This document shows, one piece after another, positions 1 to 4,761 of a stretch of 7,280 nucleotides of DNA. Source of the DNA: Candidatus Nanohalarchaeota archaeon (GTDB lineage: Archaea; EX4484-52; JAADEF01); NCBI GenBank assembly GCA_013153555.1, contig JAADEF010000069.1, forward strand, positions 1 to 7,280, read 5' to 3'. The first letter of the stretch is position 1. Each line of letters opens with the position of its first letter. A program made the position numbers and the translations under genes. Under the pieces are notes generated by a model. It was not told the DNA's origin and made no database searches. It saw nothing but the letters and a program-made list of their open reading frames with translations.

Positions 1-5
1 TTGTT

Positions 6-26
6 CCCATCGAAGATGGGCTTTTT
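6..26 (+). terminator. Hairpin plus T5 tract, likely terminator of a gene to the left
   Basis: CCCATC (6-11) and GATGGG (15-20) form a perfect 6-bp stem with a GAA triloop, followed after one C by TTTTT (22-26). The T tract is on the + strand only, so it would end a + strand transcript entering from outside the window. Archaeal RNA polymerase stops at oligo-T runs with or without a hairpin, so the T tract alone could be sufficient. No upstream gene is visible to confirm this. Confidence 0.5.
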
Positions 27-29
27 GAT

Positions 30-50
30 GAAACTTTTTTTAAAAGTTTC
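30..50. repeat. Perfect 9-bp hairpin, first of a tandem covarying pair
   Basis: GAAACTTTT (30-38) pairs perfectly with AAAAGTTTC (42-50) across a TTT loop. The seven consecutive T residues at 35-41 could also act as an oligo-T terminator on the + strand. The 21-nt unit aligns without gaps to the hairpin at 58-78. The five differences are two compensated base pairs and one loop base. Confidence 0.7.
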
Positions 51-57
51 TTTGGGT

Positions 58-78
58 CAAACCTTTTCTAAAGGTTTG
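58..78. repeat. Perfect 9-bp hairpin, second of the tandem covarying pair
   Basis: CAAACCTTT (58-66) pairs perfectly with AAAGGTTTG (70-78) across a TCT loop. Compared with the unit at 30-50, the outermost pair is C-G instead of G-C and the sixth pair is C-G instead of T-A, so the stem is preserved despite sequence change. The two units are separated by seven bases (51-57). Confidence 0.7.
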
Positions 79-103
79 GCAGGGAAAATTTCTTTCCCGC
101 TAT
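79..103. repeat. 25-bp direct repeat copy 1, hairpin-forming
   Basis: This 25-base unit, beginning GCAGGGAAAA and ending CCCGCTAT, is identical to positions 166-190. GGGAAA (82-87) pairs with TTTCCC (93-98) across an ATTTC loop. The flanking GC (79-80) and GC (99-100) extend the stem past a bulged A81. It starts immediately after the hairpin at 58-78. Confidence 0.8.
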
Positions 104-113
104 TATTATGCGA

Positions 114-160
114 GCGAAGCGAGCATCTAGGGTATCATCGCTTCGCATGATACTCTTTTT
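114..160. repeat. Hairpin with loop complementary to upstream segment, then T5 tract
   Basis: GTATCAT (132-138) and ATGATAC (147-153) form a perfect 7-bp stem. Its whole 8-base loop CGCTTCGC (139-146) is complementary to GCGAAGCG at 114-121, so an alternative 9-bp duplex (114-122 with 138-146) or a loop-upstream pseudoknot could form. T residues at 156-160 follow the stem, giving terminator-like geometry on the + strand. The GCGA-rich stretch at 110-124 stands out from the AT-rich surroundings. Confidence 0.6.
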
Positions 161-165
161 AGGGT

Positions 166-190
166 GCAGGGAAAATTTCTTTCCCGCTAT
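166..190. repeat. 25-bp direct repeat copy 2, abutting the tRNA 3' end
   Basis: This is an exact copy of positions 79-103, 87 bp away. GGGAAA (169-174) and TTTCCC (180-185) form the stem. Its last base (190) is the discriminator position of the minus-strand tRNA-Leu, so the repeat reaches the mature tRNA end. In the tRNA transcript this hairpin would lie directly 3' of the tRNA and could influence 3' processing or termination, but that is inference. Confidence 0.8.
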
Positions 191-275
191 GCAGGGGGTG
201 GGATTTGAACCCACGAACCCACTAAGGGACTGGCTCCTAAGGCCAGCGCCGTTGGCCAGGCTTGGCGACCCCTGC
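190..275 (-). tRNA. tRNA-Leu, anticodon UAG
   Basis: Read on the minus strand, the 86-nt gene folds as a complete type II tRNA. The acceptor stem GCAGGGG/CCCCTGC is perfect. The D arm is GCC/GGC with GG in its loop. The anticodon stem CTGGC/GCCAG carries loop CTTAGGA, giving anticodon UAG (complement of 237-239), which reads leucine CUA codons. The 15-nt variable arm contains a CCC/GGG mini-stem, and the T arm is GTGGG/CCCAC with loop TTCAAAT. The discriminator is A (190), as expected for leucine. CCA is not encoded because the next bases are TAG, so it must be added after transcription. There is no intron. It is GC-rich compared with the flanks and diverges from the r-protein operon. Confidence 0.97.
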
Positions 276-313
276 TCAATCTTCGATGCAAATATCATAA
301 ATCTTTTGTTGCA

Positions 314-332
314 AGTTTTTAAAATATTTCTT
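314..332 (-). promoter_or_regulatory. Candidate TATA box/BRE for tRNA-Leu
   Basis: On the minus strand the sequence reads AAAGAAATATTTTAAAAACT, an A-rich BRE-like stretch running into an archaeal TATA-like core. Its centre is about 46 bases upstream of the mature tRNA 5' end. A start site about 25 bases downstream of the box would leave a short 5' leader for RNase P to remove. This is recognition by pattern and spacing only. Confidence 0.4.
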
Positions 333-357
333 TAATTATTGTATGTGAAAATGCAAG

Positions 358-374
358 GATTAACTTTTTAAAAC
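358..374 (+). promoter_or_regulatory. Candidate archaeal promoter of the r-protein operon
   Basis: TTTTTAAAA (365-373) is preceded by GATTAAC and is the best TATA-like box in the 161-bp divergent spacer between tRNA-Leu and uL5. The usual 25-base spacing puts the transcription start near 394 and leaves a leader of about 43 bases before the uL5 ATG. The same 9-mer occurs at 316-324 facing the tRNA, so the two divergent promoters may use identical cores. A second AT-rich stretch at 406-420 is a weaker alternative. Confidence 0.4.
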
Positions 375-436
375 TAACTTCTACTAAAATGATGTGTAAC
401 GACATTAATTATTAGATATTATGGTTGTGGTGTAGT

Positions 437-958
437 ATGTCCGAAGCAAGTAAGGAAAATATTATGCGAAAAATAAGAATAGAAAAAGTAACTTTAAATA
501 TAGGCGTTAAGGCACCAGCAGATAGTGAAAGGGCATATCAACTTTTAGAAAAGATTACCGGCAGAAAACCTGTTTATACTAAAGCATCAAGAAAGGCAAG
601 AACTTTTAAAGTTAGAAGAGGTTTACCTATTGGAGCAAAAGTCACTTTGAGAGGTGAAGAAGCCAAACAAATGTTATTAAGATTAGTTCAAGCAAAAGGG
701 AATAAATTAAGTGAAAGTAATTTCGATGAAAATGGAAATTTTGGATTTGGTATTGCTGAATACTTAGACATCCCAGGTATTAAATATGATCCTCAATTAG
801 GTGTAATGGGGTTGGATGTTTTTGTTAATTTAGAACGTCCTGGTTTTAGAGTTAGAAGGAGGAAGTATAATAAATCTAAAATAGGTAAGAAACACCGCAT
901 TACAAAAAAGGAAGCAATTGTTTTTGTGAAAGAAGAATTAGGTATTATAGTTGAGTAG
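437..958 (+). CDS. rpl5: Large ribosomal subunit protein uL5
   Basis: uL5 binds 5S rRNA together with uL18 in the central protuberance of the large subunit, contacting the P-site tRNA and the small subunit. The 173-residue product begins MSEASKENIMRKIRIEKV and carries the L5 N-terminal signature around residues 19-45 (LNIGV...LEKITGRKP), then RRGLPIGAKVTLRG (60-73) and the C-terminal RPGFRVRRR core (134-142). The length is usual for archaea. I chose ATG 437 because GGTG (429-432) sits four bases upstream. An in-frame TTG at 425 would swallow that ribosome binding site, and ATG 464 lacks one. It is the first gene of the operon here. In most archaea uS17, uL14, uL24 and eS4 precede it, but they are absent and a divergent tRNA takes their place. 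The stop TAG overlaps the next gene's ribosome binding site. Confidence 0.97.
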   Translation: MSEASKENIMRKIRIEKVTLNIGVKAPADSERAYQLLEKITGRKPVYTKASRKARTFKVRRGLPIGAKVTLRGEEAKQMLLRLVQAKGNKLSESNFDENGNFGFGIAEYLDIPGIKYDPQLGVMGLDVFVNLERPGFRVRRRKYNKSKIGKKHRITKKEAIVFVKEELGIIVE

Positions 959-963
959 GTGAT
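957..963 (+). promoter_or_regulatory. Ribosome binding site AGGTGAT of uS14, overlapping the uL5 stop
   Basis: AGGTGAT matches the archaeal anti-Shine-Dalgarno sequence. The A and first G are the last two bases of the uL5 stop TAG. A gap of three bases to ATG 967 equals the spacing in uS8 and uL6, so it favours ATG 967 over the abutting ATG 964. Confidence 0.75.
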
Positions 964-966
964 ATG

Positions 967-1197
967 ATGGCATCACATCCTGAGAGAATGTTAAAGCAAA
1001 TAGCACATAAGCCTGGAAAGAAAGCAGTATTTGAAAAGCATAATTTACCTAAAAAGCGTAAATTTGGCTTTGCTCAAAGCGTATGTGTGAGATGTGGAAG
1101 AAAAGGTTGGGGACATACTAGTAAATATGGTCTTAATTATTGCAGAATATGTTTTAGAGAAGTAGCAAAGGAATTAGGATTTAAAAAATACGAATGA
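967..1197 (+). CDS. rps14: Small ribosomal subunit protein uS14, zinc-binding type
   Basis: uS14 binds 16S rRNA in the head of the small subunit. The 76-residue product has the zinc ribbon C-X2-C-X15-C-X2-C with Cys40, Cys43, Cys59 and Cys62 (CVRCGR...YCRICF), followed by the family's usual FREVAKELGFKKYE end. Archaeal uS14 is usually about 50-56 residues. Here some 25 extra residues precede the zinc domain (MASHPERMLKQIAHKPGKK...), mostly basic. The start at 967 is chosen by ribosome binding site spacing. ATG 964 would add one Met, and ATG 988 would still leave an extension. The stop TGA overlaps an upstream in-frame ATG (1194) of uS8 that is probably not used. Confidence 0.95.
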   Translation: MASHPERMLKQIAHKPGKKAVFEKHNLPKKRKFGFAQSVCVRCGRKGWGHTSKYGLNYCRICFREVAKELGFKKYE

Positions 1198-1201
1198 TTA
1201 A

Positions 1202-1208
1202 GGGTGAT
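1202..1208 (+). promoter_or_regulatory. Ribosome binding site GGGTGAT of uS8, decides its start
   Basis: GGGTGAT lies three bases before ATG 1212. An earlier in-frame ATG at 1194 would place this site inside the coding region, and 1194 has no such site of its own. Family length also supports 1212. Confidence 0.75.
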
Positions 1209-1211
1209 GAA

Positions 1212-1601
1212 ATGAGTAGGAGAAGCGTGGCTAATGCTTTATCAGTTATTAAAAATGCTATCATTCATGGTAAAAAAGAAGTTGTCATAAGAGGTCAGTA
1301 TTCTAAATTGCTTATGAGTATTTTGGAAATTATGAAAAGAGAAGGTTACTTGGAGGATTATGAATTGATTAGCGATGAGAAAGGAGGAGAGATAAAAGTG
1401 GTTTTAAGTGATACTTTAAACGAATGCAAAGCTATTATGCCTCGCTTCTTTGTAAAAAGTGATGAGTATTTAGAAGAGGAAAAGAGGTATTTACCTGCAG
1501 TAAATACAGGTATTATTATTGTATCTACTTCCAAGGGTTTAATGACGCATAAAGAAGCAAAAGGTAAGTATGGTGGTGCACTTATAGCCTATGTTTATTA
1601 G
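1212..1601 (+). CDS. rps8: Small ribosomal subunit protein uS8
   Basis: uS8 is a primary 16S rRNA binder of the small-subunit platform. The 129-residue product (MSRRSVANALSVIKNAI...) matches the roughly 130 residues usual in archaea. It begins with the conserved ANALSVIKNA helix and ends with the family signature GIIIVSTSKGLMTHKEA (about residues 101-117) and GGALIAYVY. The gene lies 14 bases after uS14. The stop TAG (1599-1601) lends its last two bases to the AGGTGAT ribosome binding site of uL6, which suggests that terminating ribosomes reinitiate there. Confidence 0.97.
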   Translation: MSRRSVANALSVIKNAIIHGKKEVVIRGQYSKLLMSILEIMKREGYLEDYELISDEKGGEIKVVLSDTLNECKAIMPRFFVKSDEYLEEEKRYLPAVNTGIIIVSTSKGLMTHKEAKGKYGGALIAYVY

Positions 1602-1609
1602 GTGATTGT

Positions 1610-2143
1610 ATGAGTTTAGAAGTTGCTATTGAATTACCTGAAGGGATTACAGCAGAATTGCACGACAATATATTAAAAATAAAAGGAGAAAAAGGAGAGA
1701 TTGAAAGAAAATTTTTCCATCCTTCTTTATCTTTGAAAATTGAGGGTAATGTTATTAAAATTGTTCCGACTAGAAAAGAAAATAAAAGAATCAAATCTTT
1801 GATGTTTACTTGGAAATCTCACATCAATAATATGATCAAAGGAGTAAAAGAGGGATTTGAATACCATCTTAAAGTGTATTATGTCCACTTTCCAATGACT
1901 GTCAAAGTAGAAGGGGATAAAGTAGTAATTTCTAACTTTTTAGGAGAGAAAGGAGTAAGAACTGCAAGGATTATGGGCGATACACAAGTAGAGGTTAAAG
2001 GTGATACTATTATAGTAAAAGGAATTAATAAAGAAGATGTAGGTCAAACTGCAGCAAATATTGAATTAGCTACTAAGGATAAAGGAGGTAGAGATAGAAG
2101 AAAATTTTTAGATGGTATTTATATTATTAAGAAAGGGAAATAG
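1610..2143 (+). CDS. rpl6: Large ribosomal subunit protein uL6
   Basis: uL6 sits near the sarcin-ricin loop and the factor-binding region of the large subunit. The 177-residue product is the usual archaeal length and has the duplicated L6 fold. The N-terminal half starts VAIELPEGITAELHDNILKI, and the second half includes HFPMTVKVEGDKVVISNFLGEK. The C-terminal conserved NIELATKDKGGRDRRKFLDG motif is near residue 150-170. ATG 1610 follows AGGTGAT with a three-base gap. The stop TAG overlaps the weaker AGGGTG site of eL32. Confidence 0.97.
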   Translation: MSLEVAIELPEGITAELHDNILKIKGEKGEIERKFFHPSLSLKIEGNVIKIVPTRKENKRIKSLMFTWKSHINNMIKGVKEGFEYHLKVYYVHFPMTVKVEGDKVVISNFLGEKGVRTARIMGDTQVEVKGDTIIVKGINKEDVGQTAANIELATKDKGGRDRRKFLDGIYIIKKGK

Positions 2144-2154
2144 GGTGCTGGATT

Positions 2155-2847
2155 ATGAAAGGTAATTTAAAAGAATTAGTAAAACTAAGAAAGGAGCTTA
2201 AGAAAAGAATACCTACTTTTAAAAGAGTTAATGCTTCTCGATATGAATCTAAATTAGGAGATAAATGGAGAAAACAAAGAGGTAGACATAATAAAATAAG
2301 AAGAGGTATTAAAGGTGCTGGTTCTAAGGTTTCTGTTGGATACGGTACGCAGAAGGATGCAAGACATTTACATCCAGCAGGGTATGAAGAGATTAAAGTA
2401 GAGAGTTTAAAGGACTTAGATAAAGTTAAAGATACTAATACTCAAGCAGTTAGAATTGCTTCTTCTGTTGGTTTAAAAAAGCGATTAGAAATACTAAGAG
2501 AAGCTAAAAAAAGAGGAATTTATGTGTTAAATGAACGGATTATTGCAAGAGTAAAAAAGAAAGGTTATTCTTCTTTAAGCGATTTGTTGGGTGCAATTGG
2601 TAAAAAAGCAAAAATAACTAAATCTTCAGAAGAAAAGGAAAAGACATCTACATTTAAAGAAGAAAGCAAAAACAATAAAGAAGGATCTAAAGAGATGAAG
2701 GATAAAAAATCAGATGTTAAATTAAAAGTTAGTAAATCACAAAGTAAGAAATCTTCTTCTCAAAAAACTAAACAGACACAAAAATCTAATAATTCTACAA
2801 AGGATTCAGAAACTAAAAGAGCAACTAAATCAAGCAAGAAGAAGTGA
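2155..2847 (+). CDS. rpl32e: Large ribosomal subunit protein eL32 with long Lys/Ser tail
   Basis: eL32 is an archaeal/eukaryotic large-subunit protein that binds 23S rRNA. Residues 1 to about 135 hold the complete family core, including RIPTFKRVNASRY (18-30), LGDKWRKQRGRHNKIRR (34-50), VGYGTQKDARHLHPAGYEE (61-79) and the end of the globular fold near RIASSVGLKKR (100-110). Archaeal eL32 cores are about 130 residues, but this protein has 230. Residues from about 153 onward are a low-complexity tail rich in Lys, Ser, Thr, Glu, Asn and Gln with almost no hydrophobic residues, predicted disordered. ATG 2155 follows GGTG (2144-2147) with a seven-base gap. The reading frame is open through the tail and ends at TGA inside the next gene's ribosome binding site, so it does not look like a frameshift product. 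Confidence 0.95.
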   Translation: MKGNLKELVKLRKELKKRIPTFKRVNASRYESKLGDKWRKQRGRHNKIRRGIKGAGSKVSVGYGTQKDARHLHPAGYEEIKVESLKDLDKVKDTNTQAVRIASSVGLKKRLEILREAKKRGIYVLNERIIARVKKKGYSSLSDLLGAIGKKAKITKSSEEKEKTSTFKEESKNNKEGSKEMKDKKSDVKLKVSKSQSKKSSSQKTKQTQKSNNSTKDSETKRATKSSKKK

Positions 2848-2852
2848 TGGTT

Positions 2853-3305
2853 ATGGATTTAAGCTATCAAAAAAGGTTGGCTGCAGAAGTTTTGGGTGTA
2901 GGAGTGGATAGAGTTTGGTTTGACCCTGAACATTTAGAAGATATAAAGAATGCAGTGTCTCGAGAAGCTATTCGTGTGCTTGTGAATAAAGGTTATATTC
3001 AAAAGAAACAGATTAAAGGCATAAGCAGAGCTCGTGCCAATTATCTGAGAGAACAAAAGAAAAAAGGTAGAAGAGTAGGACATGGAAGGAGAAAAGGTAA
3101 AAAAACAGCCAGACTTTCTAAAAAAGAGGCATGGATGAGACAAGTCAGGGCTGTAAGGTCATTATTACGTGAATTTAAAAAGAAAGAGATCATAGATGTA
3201 AAACAATATCGCTATCTTTATAGACAAATATCTGCAGGTAGAGTAAGGACTAAGAATTATTTAAAAATGCTTATAGCTAAAATGAAAAGAGAGGAGAAAG
3301 CATAA
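2853..3305 (+). CDS. rpl19e: Large ribosomal subunit protein eL19
   Basis: eL19 is an archaeal/eukaryotic large-subunit protein with a long basic helix that in eukaryotes contributes to intersubunit bridges. The 150-residue product has the conserved start LSYQKRLAAEVLGVGVDRVW (3-22) and DPEHLEDIKNAVSREAIR (24-41). The KGISRARANYL turn (55-65), the very basic KKKGRRVGHGRRKGKK segment (69-84) and EAWMRQVRAVRSLLRE (92-107) follow. The length is usual for the family. ATG 2853 is chosen because GTGAT (2844-2848) precedes it by four bases. The upstream in-frame GTG 2844 and ATG 2847 are themselves that site and the eL32 stop region. The stop at 3303-3305 precedes the largest gap between r-protein genes here. 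Confidence 0.96.
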   Translation: MDLSYQKRLAAEVLGVGVDRVWFDPEHLEDIKNAVSREAIRVLVNKGYIQKKQIKGISRARANYLREQKKKGRRVGHGRRKGKKTARLSKKEAWMRQVRAVRSLLREFKKKEIIDVKQYRYLYRQISAGRVRTKNYLKMLIAKMKREEKA

Positions 3306-3329
3306 TTTTTAAAAATTAGTTTTATAAAT
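3303..3329 (+). promoter_or_regulatory. Candidate internal promoter before uL18
   Basis: The 41-base gap after eL19 holds TTTTTAAAAA (3306-3315) and TTTATAAAT (3321-3329), both resembling archaeal TATA boxes. Use of the first would start transcription near 3335, just at the uL18 ribosome binding site. AT-richness alone could also produce these matches. Confidence 0.3.
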
Positions 3330-3334
3330 TTATT

Positions 3335-3342
3335 GAGGTGAT
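3335..3342 (+). promoter_or_regulatory. Ribosome binding site GAGGTGAT of uL18, decides its start
   Basis: GAGGTGAT is the strongest Shine-Dalgarno match in the window and lies four bases before ATG 3347. It contains GTG 3338 and the first bases of ATG 3341, which are in frame with uL18 and would otherwise look like earlier starts. Confidence 0.8.
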
Positions 3343-3346
3343 GCTT

Positions 3347-3907
3347 ATGGCTACATCAAAGAATTATGTTGTTCCTTTTAGAAGGAGACGCGAAGGAAAA
3401 ACTAATTATAAGAAGAGGTTAGCATATTTATTAAGTGGTAAGCCGAGATTAGTGGTTAGAATTACTAATACCCAATTTATTGCACAAATAGTTGTTAGTG
3501 AAAAAGGACAGGATAGAGTGATAGCTCAATTTAATTCTTCTTCTTTAGCTAAAAAATATGGATGGAAATATGCAGTAAAAAATTTACCTTCTGCTTATCT
3601 TACTGGTTTTATGCTCGGTAAGTTAGCTTTAAGTAAAGGCATTAAGGAAGTAATATTAGATGCGGGTTTAAGAAAGCCACACAGAAAAGGAAGGATTTAC
3701 GCATTGGTTAAGGGAATGATTGATGCAGGTGTACATATTCCTTATGATCCTACTATTTTACCAGACGAATCACGCTTAAAAGGAGAGCATATAAAAGCTT
3801 ATTTAGGTAAGGATGTAGTTAAAGAATTTGAGGCGATTAAGAAAAAAATAGAAGAAGAATTTTCAAAAGCATCATCTTCAAAAACATCAAAAGGTGAGAA
3901 AAAGTGA
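3347..3907 (+). CDS. rpl18: Large ribosomal subunit protein uL18
   Basis: uL18 binds 5S rRNA with uL5 and forms part of the central protuberance. The 186-residue product starts MATSKNYVVPFRRRREGKTN, the typical archaeal/eukaryotic uL18/L5e N terminus. It continues with YKKRLAYLLSGKPRLVVR (21-38), YLTGFMLGKLALSKGI (84-99), ILDAGLRKPHRKGRIYALVKG (103-123) and DAGVHIPYDPTILPDESR (126-143). The C terminus ends in a short Lys/Ser tail (residues 173-186). The start is set by the ribosome binding site at 3335-3342. The stop TGA overlaps the uS5 GTG start by four bases (GTGA), suggesting translational coupling. Confidence 0.96.
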   Translation: MATSKNYVVPFRRRREGKTNYKKRLAYLLSGKPRLVVRITNTQFIAQIVVSEKGQDRVIAQFNSSSLAKKYGWKYAVKNLPSAYLTGFMLGKLALSKGIKEVILDAGLRKPHRKGRIYALVKGMIDAGVHIPYDPTILPDESRLKGEHIKAYLGKDVVKEFEAIKKKIEEEFSKASSSKTSKGEKK

Positions 3908-4755
3908 GCGAAAACAAAAATGCTGAAGTGTTGGAAAAAAGAGAAGAATCTGTGACTCAAGAATCTGCAGTATCCGAACCCGCTGTTAATTCCAGCAATA
4001 ATACTTCATCTGATGTTGAACAATCTAATGAGGGAGCTGTTGTTTCCATTGATAAAATAGAGAGAATATTTAAAACATGGGTTCCTAAAACAGAATTAGG
4101 AAGAAAAGTATATAGAAGAGAGATTACCAGCATAGAAGAAGTATTTGAGAAAGGTTATATTATAAGAGAGCCTGAAATTGTTGATGTTTTATTGCCTGAT
4201 TTAGAAGAAGAGATTATTTTAATAGGTGGCACTCCTGGAAAAGGAGGAGGTATAAAAAGAATACCTGTTAAGACAACTGCTCGTATGCATAAATCAGGAA
4301 GAAAAAGAAGCCTTCACGCCATGGTTGTGGTAGGTAATAAAAACGGTTATGTGGGTTATGGTTATGCTAAAGGAAATGATGCTCGTGAAGCCATTGAAAA
4401 AGCATCTCGTAAAGCTCGTTTGAATATTATTAGTGTGAGAAGGGGATGTGGATCTTGGGAATGTAACTGTCACGAACCACATTCCATTCCTTTCAAAATT
4501 ACTGGAAAAAGCGGATCTGTTAAGGTAGAATTAATTCCAGGTCCAAGAGGATTAGGTATTGTTGCTTCCTCTGAACCTAAAAAGGTATTGCGGTTGGCAG
4601 GAATAGAAGATGTATGGTTAAGAAGTTTTGGTAATACTCGTACACGTATTAATTTTATTTATGCGTTATTTGACGCGTTCTCTAATCTTAATAAAATACG
4701 TATTAACGAATCTATAGTAAAGGAATTAGGAATTGTAGAGGGATTAAATAAGTGA
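3904..4755 (+). CDS. rps5: Small ribosomal subunit protein uS5 with acidic N-terminal extension
   Basis: uS5 helps form the mRNA entry site and decoding fidelity region of the small subunit. The 283-residue product is longer than usual for archaea (roughly 210-240). Residues 1 to about 45 are a low-complexity Glu/Ser/Asn/Thr segment. The archaeal core follows with TWVPKTELGRKVYRREITS (58-76), the dsRBD-like S5 N domain around 113-180 (RKRSLHAMVVVGNKNGYVG), the motif CGSWECNCHEPHS (182-194; Cys182, 187, 189) and the C domain with LIPGPRGLGIV (210-220). The GTG start at 3904 is supported by GGTGA (3893-3897) six bases upstream and a four-base overlap with uL18. No in-frame ATG occurs before the core. 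The stop TGA lies inside the GTGAT ribosome binding site of uL30. Confidence 0.95.
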   Translation: MSENKNAEVLEKREESVTQESAVSEPAVNSSNNTSSDVEQSNEGAVVSIDKIERIFKTWVPKTELGRKVYRREITSIEEVFEKGYIIREPEIVDVLLPDLEEEIILIGGTPGKGGGIKRIPVKTTARMHKSGRKRSLHAMVVVGNKNGYVGYGYAKGNDAREAIEKASRKARLNIISVRRGCGSWECNCHEPHSIPFKITGKSGSVKVELIPGPRGLGIVASSEPKKVLRLAGIEDVWLRSFGNTRTRINFIYALFDAFSNLNKIRINESIVKELGIVEGLNK

Positions 4756-4761
4756 TGAGTT

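Noticed and set aside
79..190. Phage or plasmid attachment site at the tRNA 3' end
   Set aside because: Integration at tRNA genes normally duplicates part of the tRNA 3' half. Here the repeat shares only the discriminator base with the tRNA, and no integrase is visible.
1..190. CRISPR array
   Set aside because: Only two copies of one 25-bp repeat with a 62-bp interval full of other hairpins. There is no regular repeat-spacer pattern and no cas genes.
8..288. 10-base inverted match between 8-17 and 279-288 (CATCGAAGAT and its complement), on either side of the tRNA
   Set aside because: Short and partly self-complementary. A chance match of this length is plausible in the region, and no extended similarity surrounds it.
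68..298. Minus-strand ORF of 76 codons across the hairpin region and tRNA
   Set aside because: It runs through the whole tRNA-Leu and the structured repeats, has biased composition and no recognisable protein.
108..335. Plus-strand ORF of 75 codons opposite the tRNA
   Set aside because: It is antisense to the tRNA gene. Its VGFEPTNP-like stretch is the well-known artefact of translating a tRNA complement.
2611..2844. Frameshift or gene fusion as the origin of the eL32 tail
   Set aside because: The frame is open with normal codon use, and the stop sits precisely in the next gene's ribosome binding site, as at other junctions. No second domain is recognisable.
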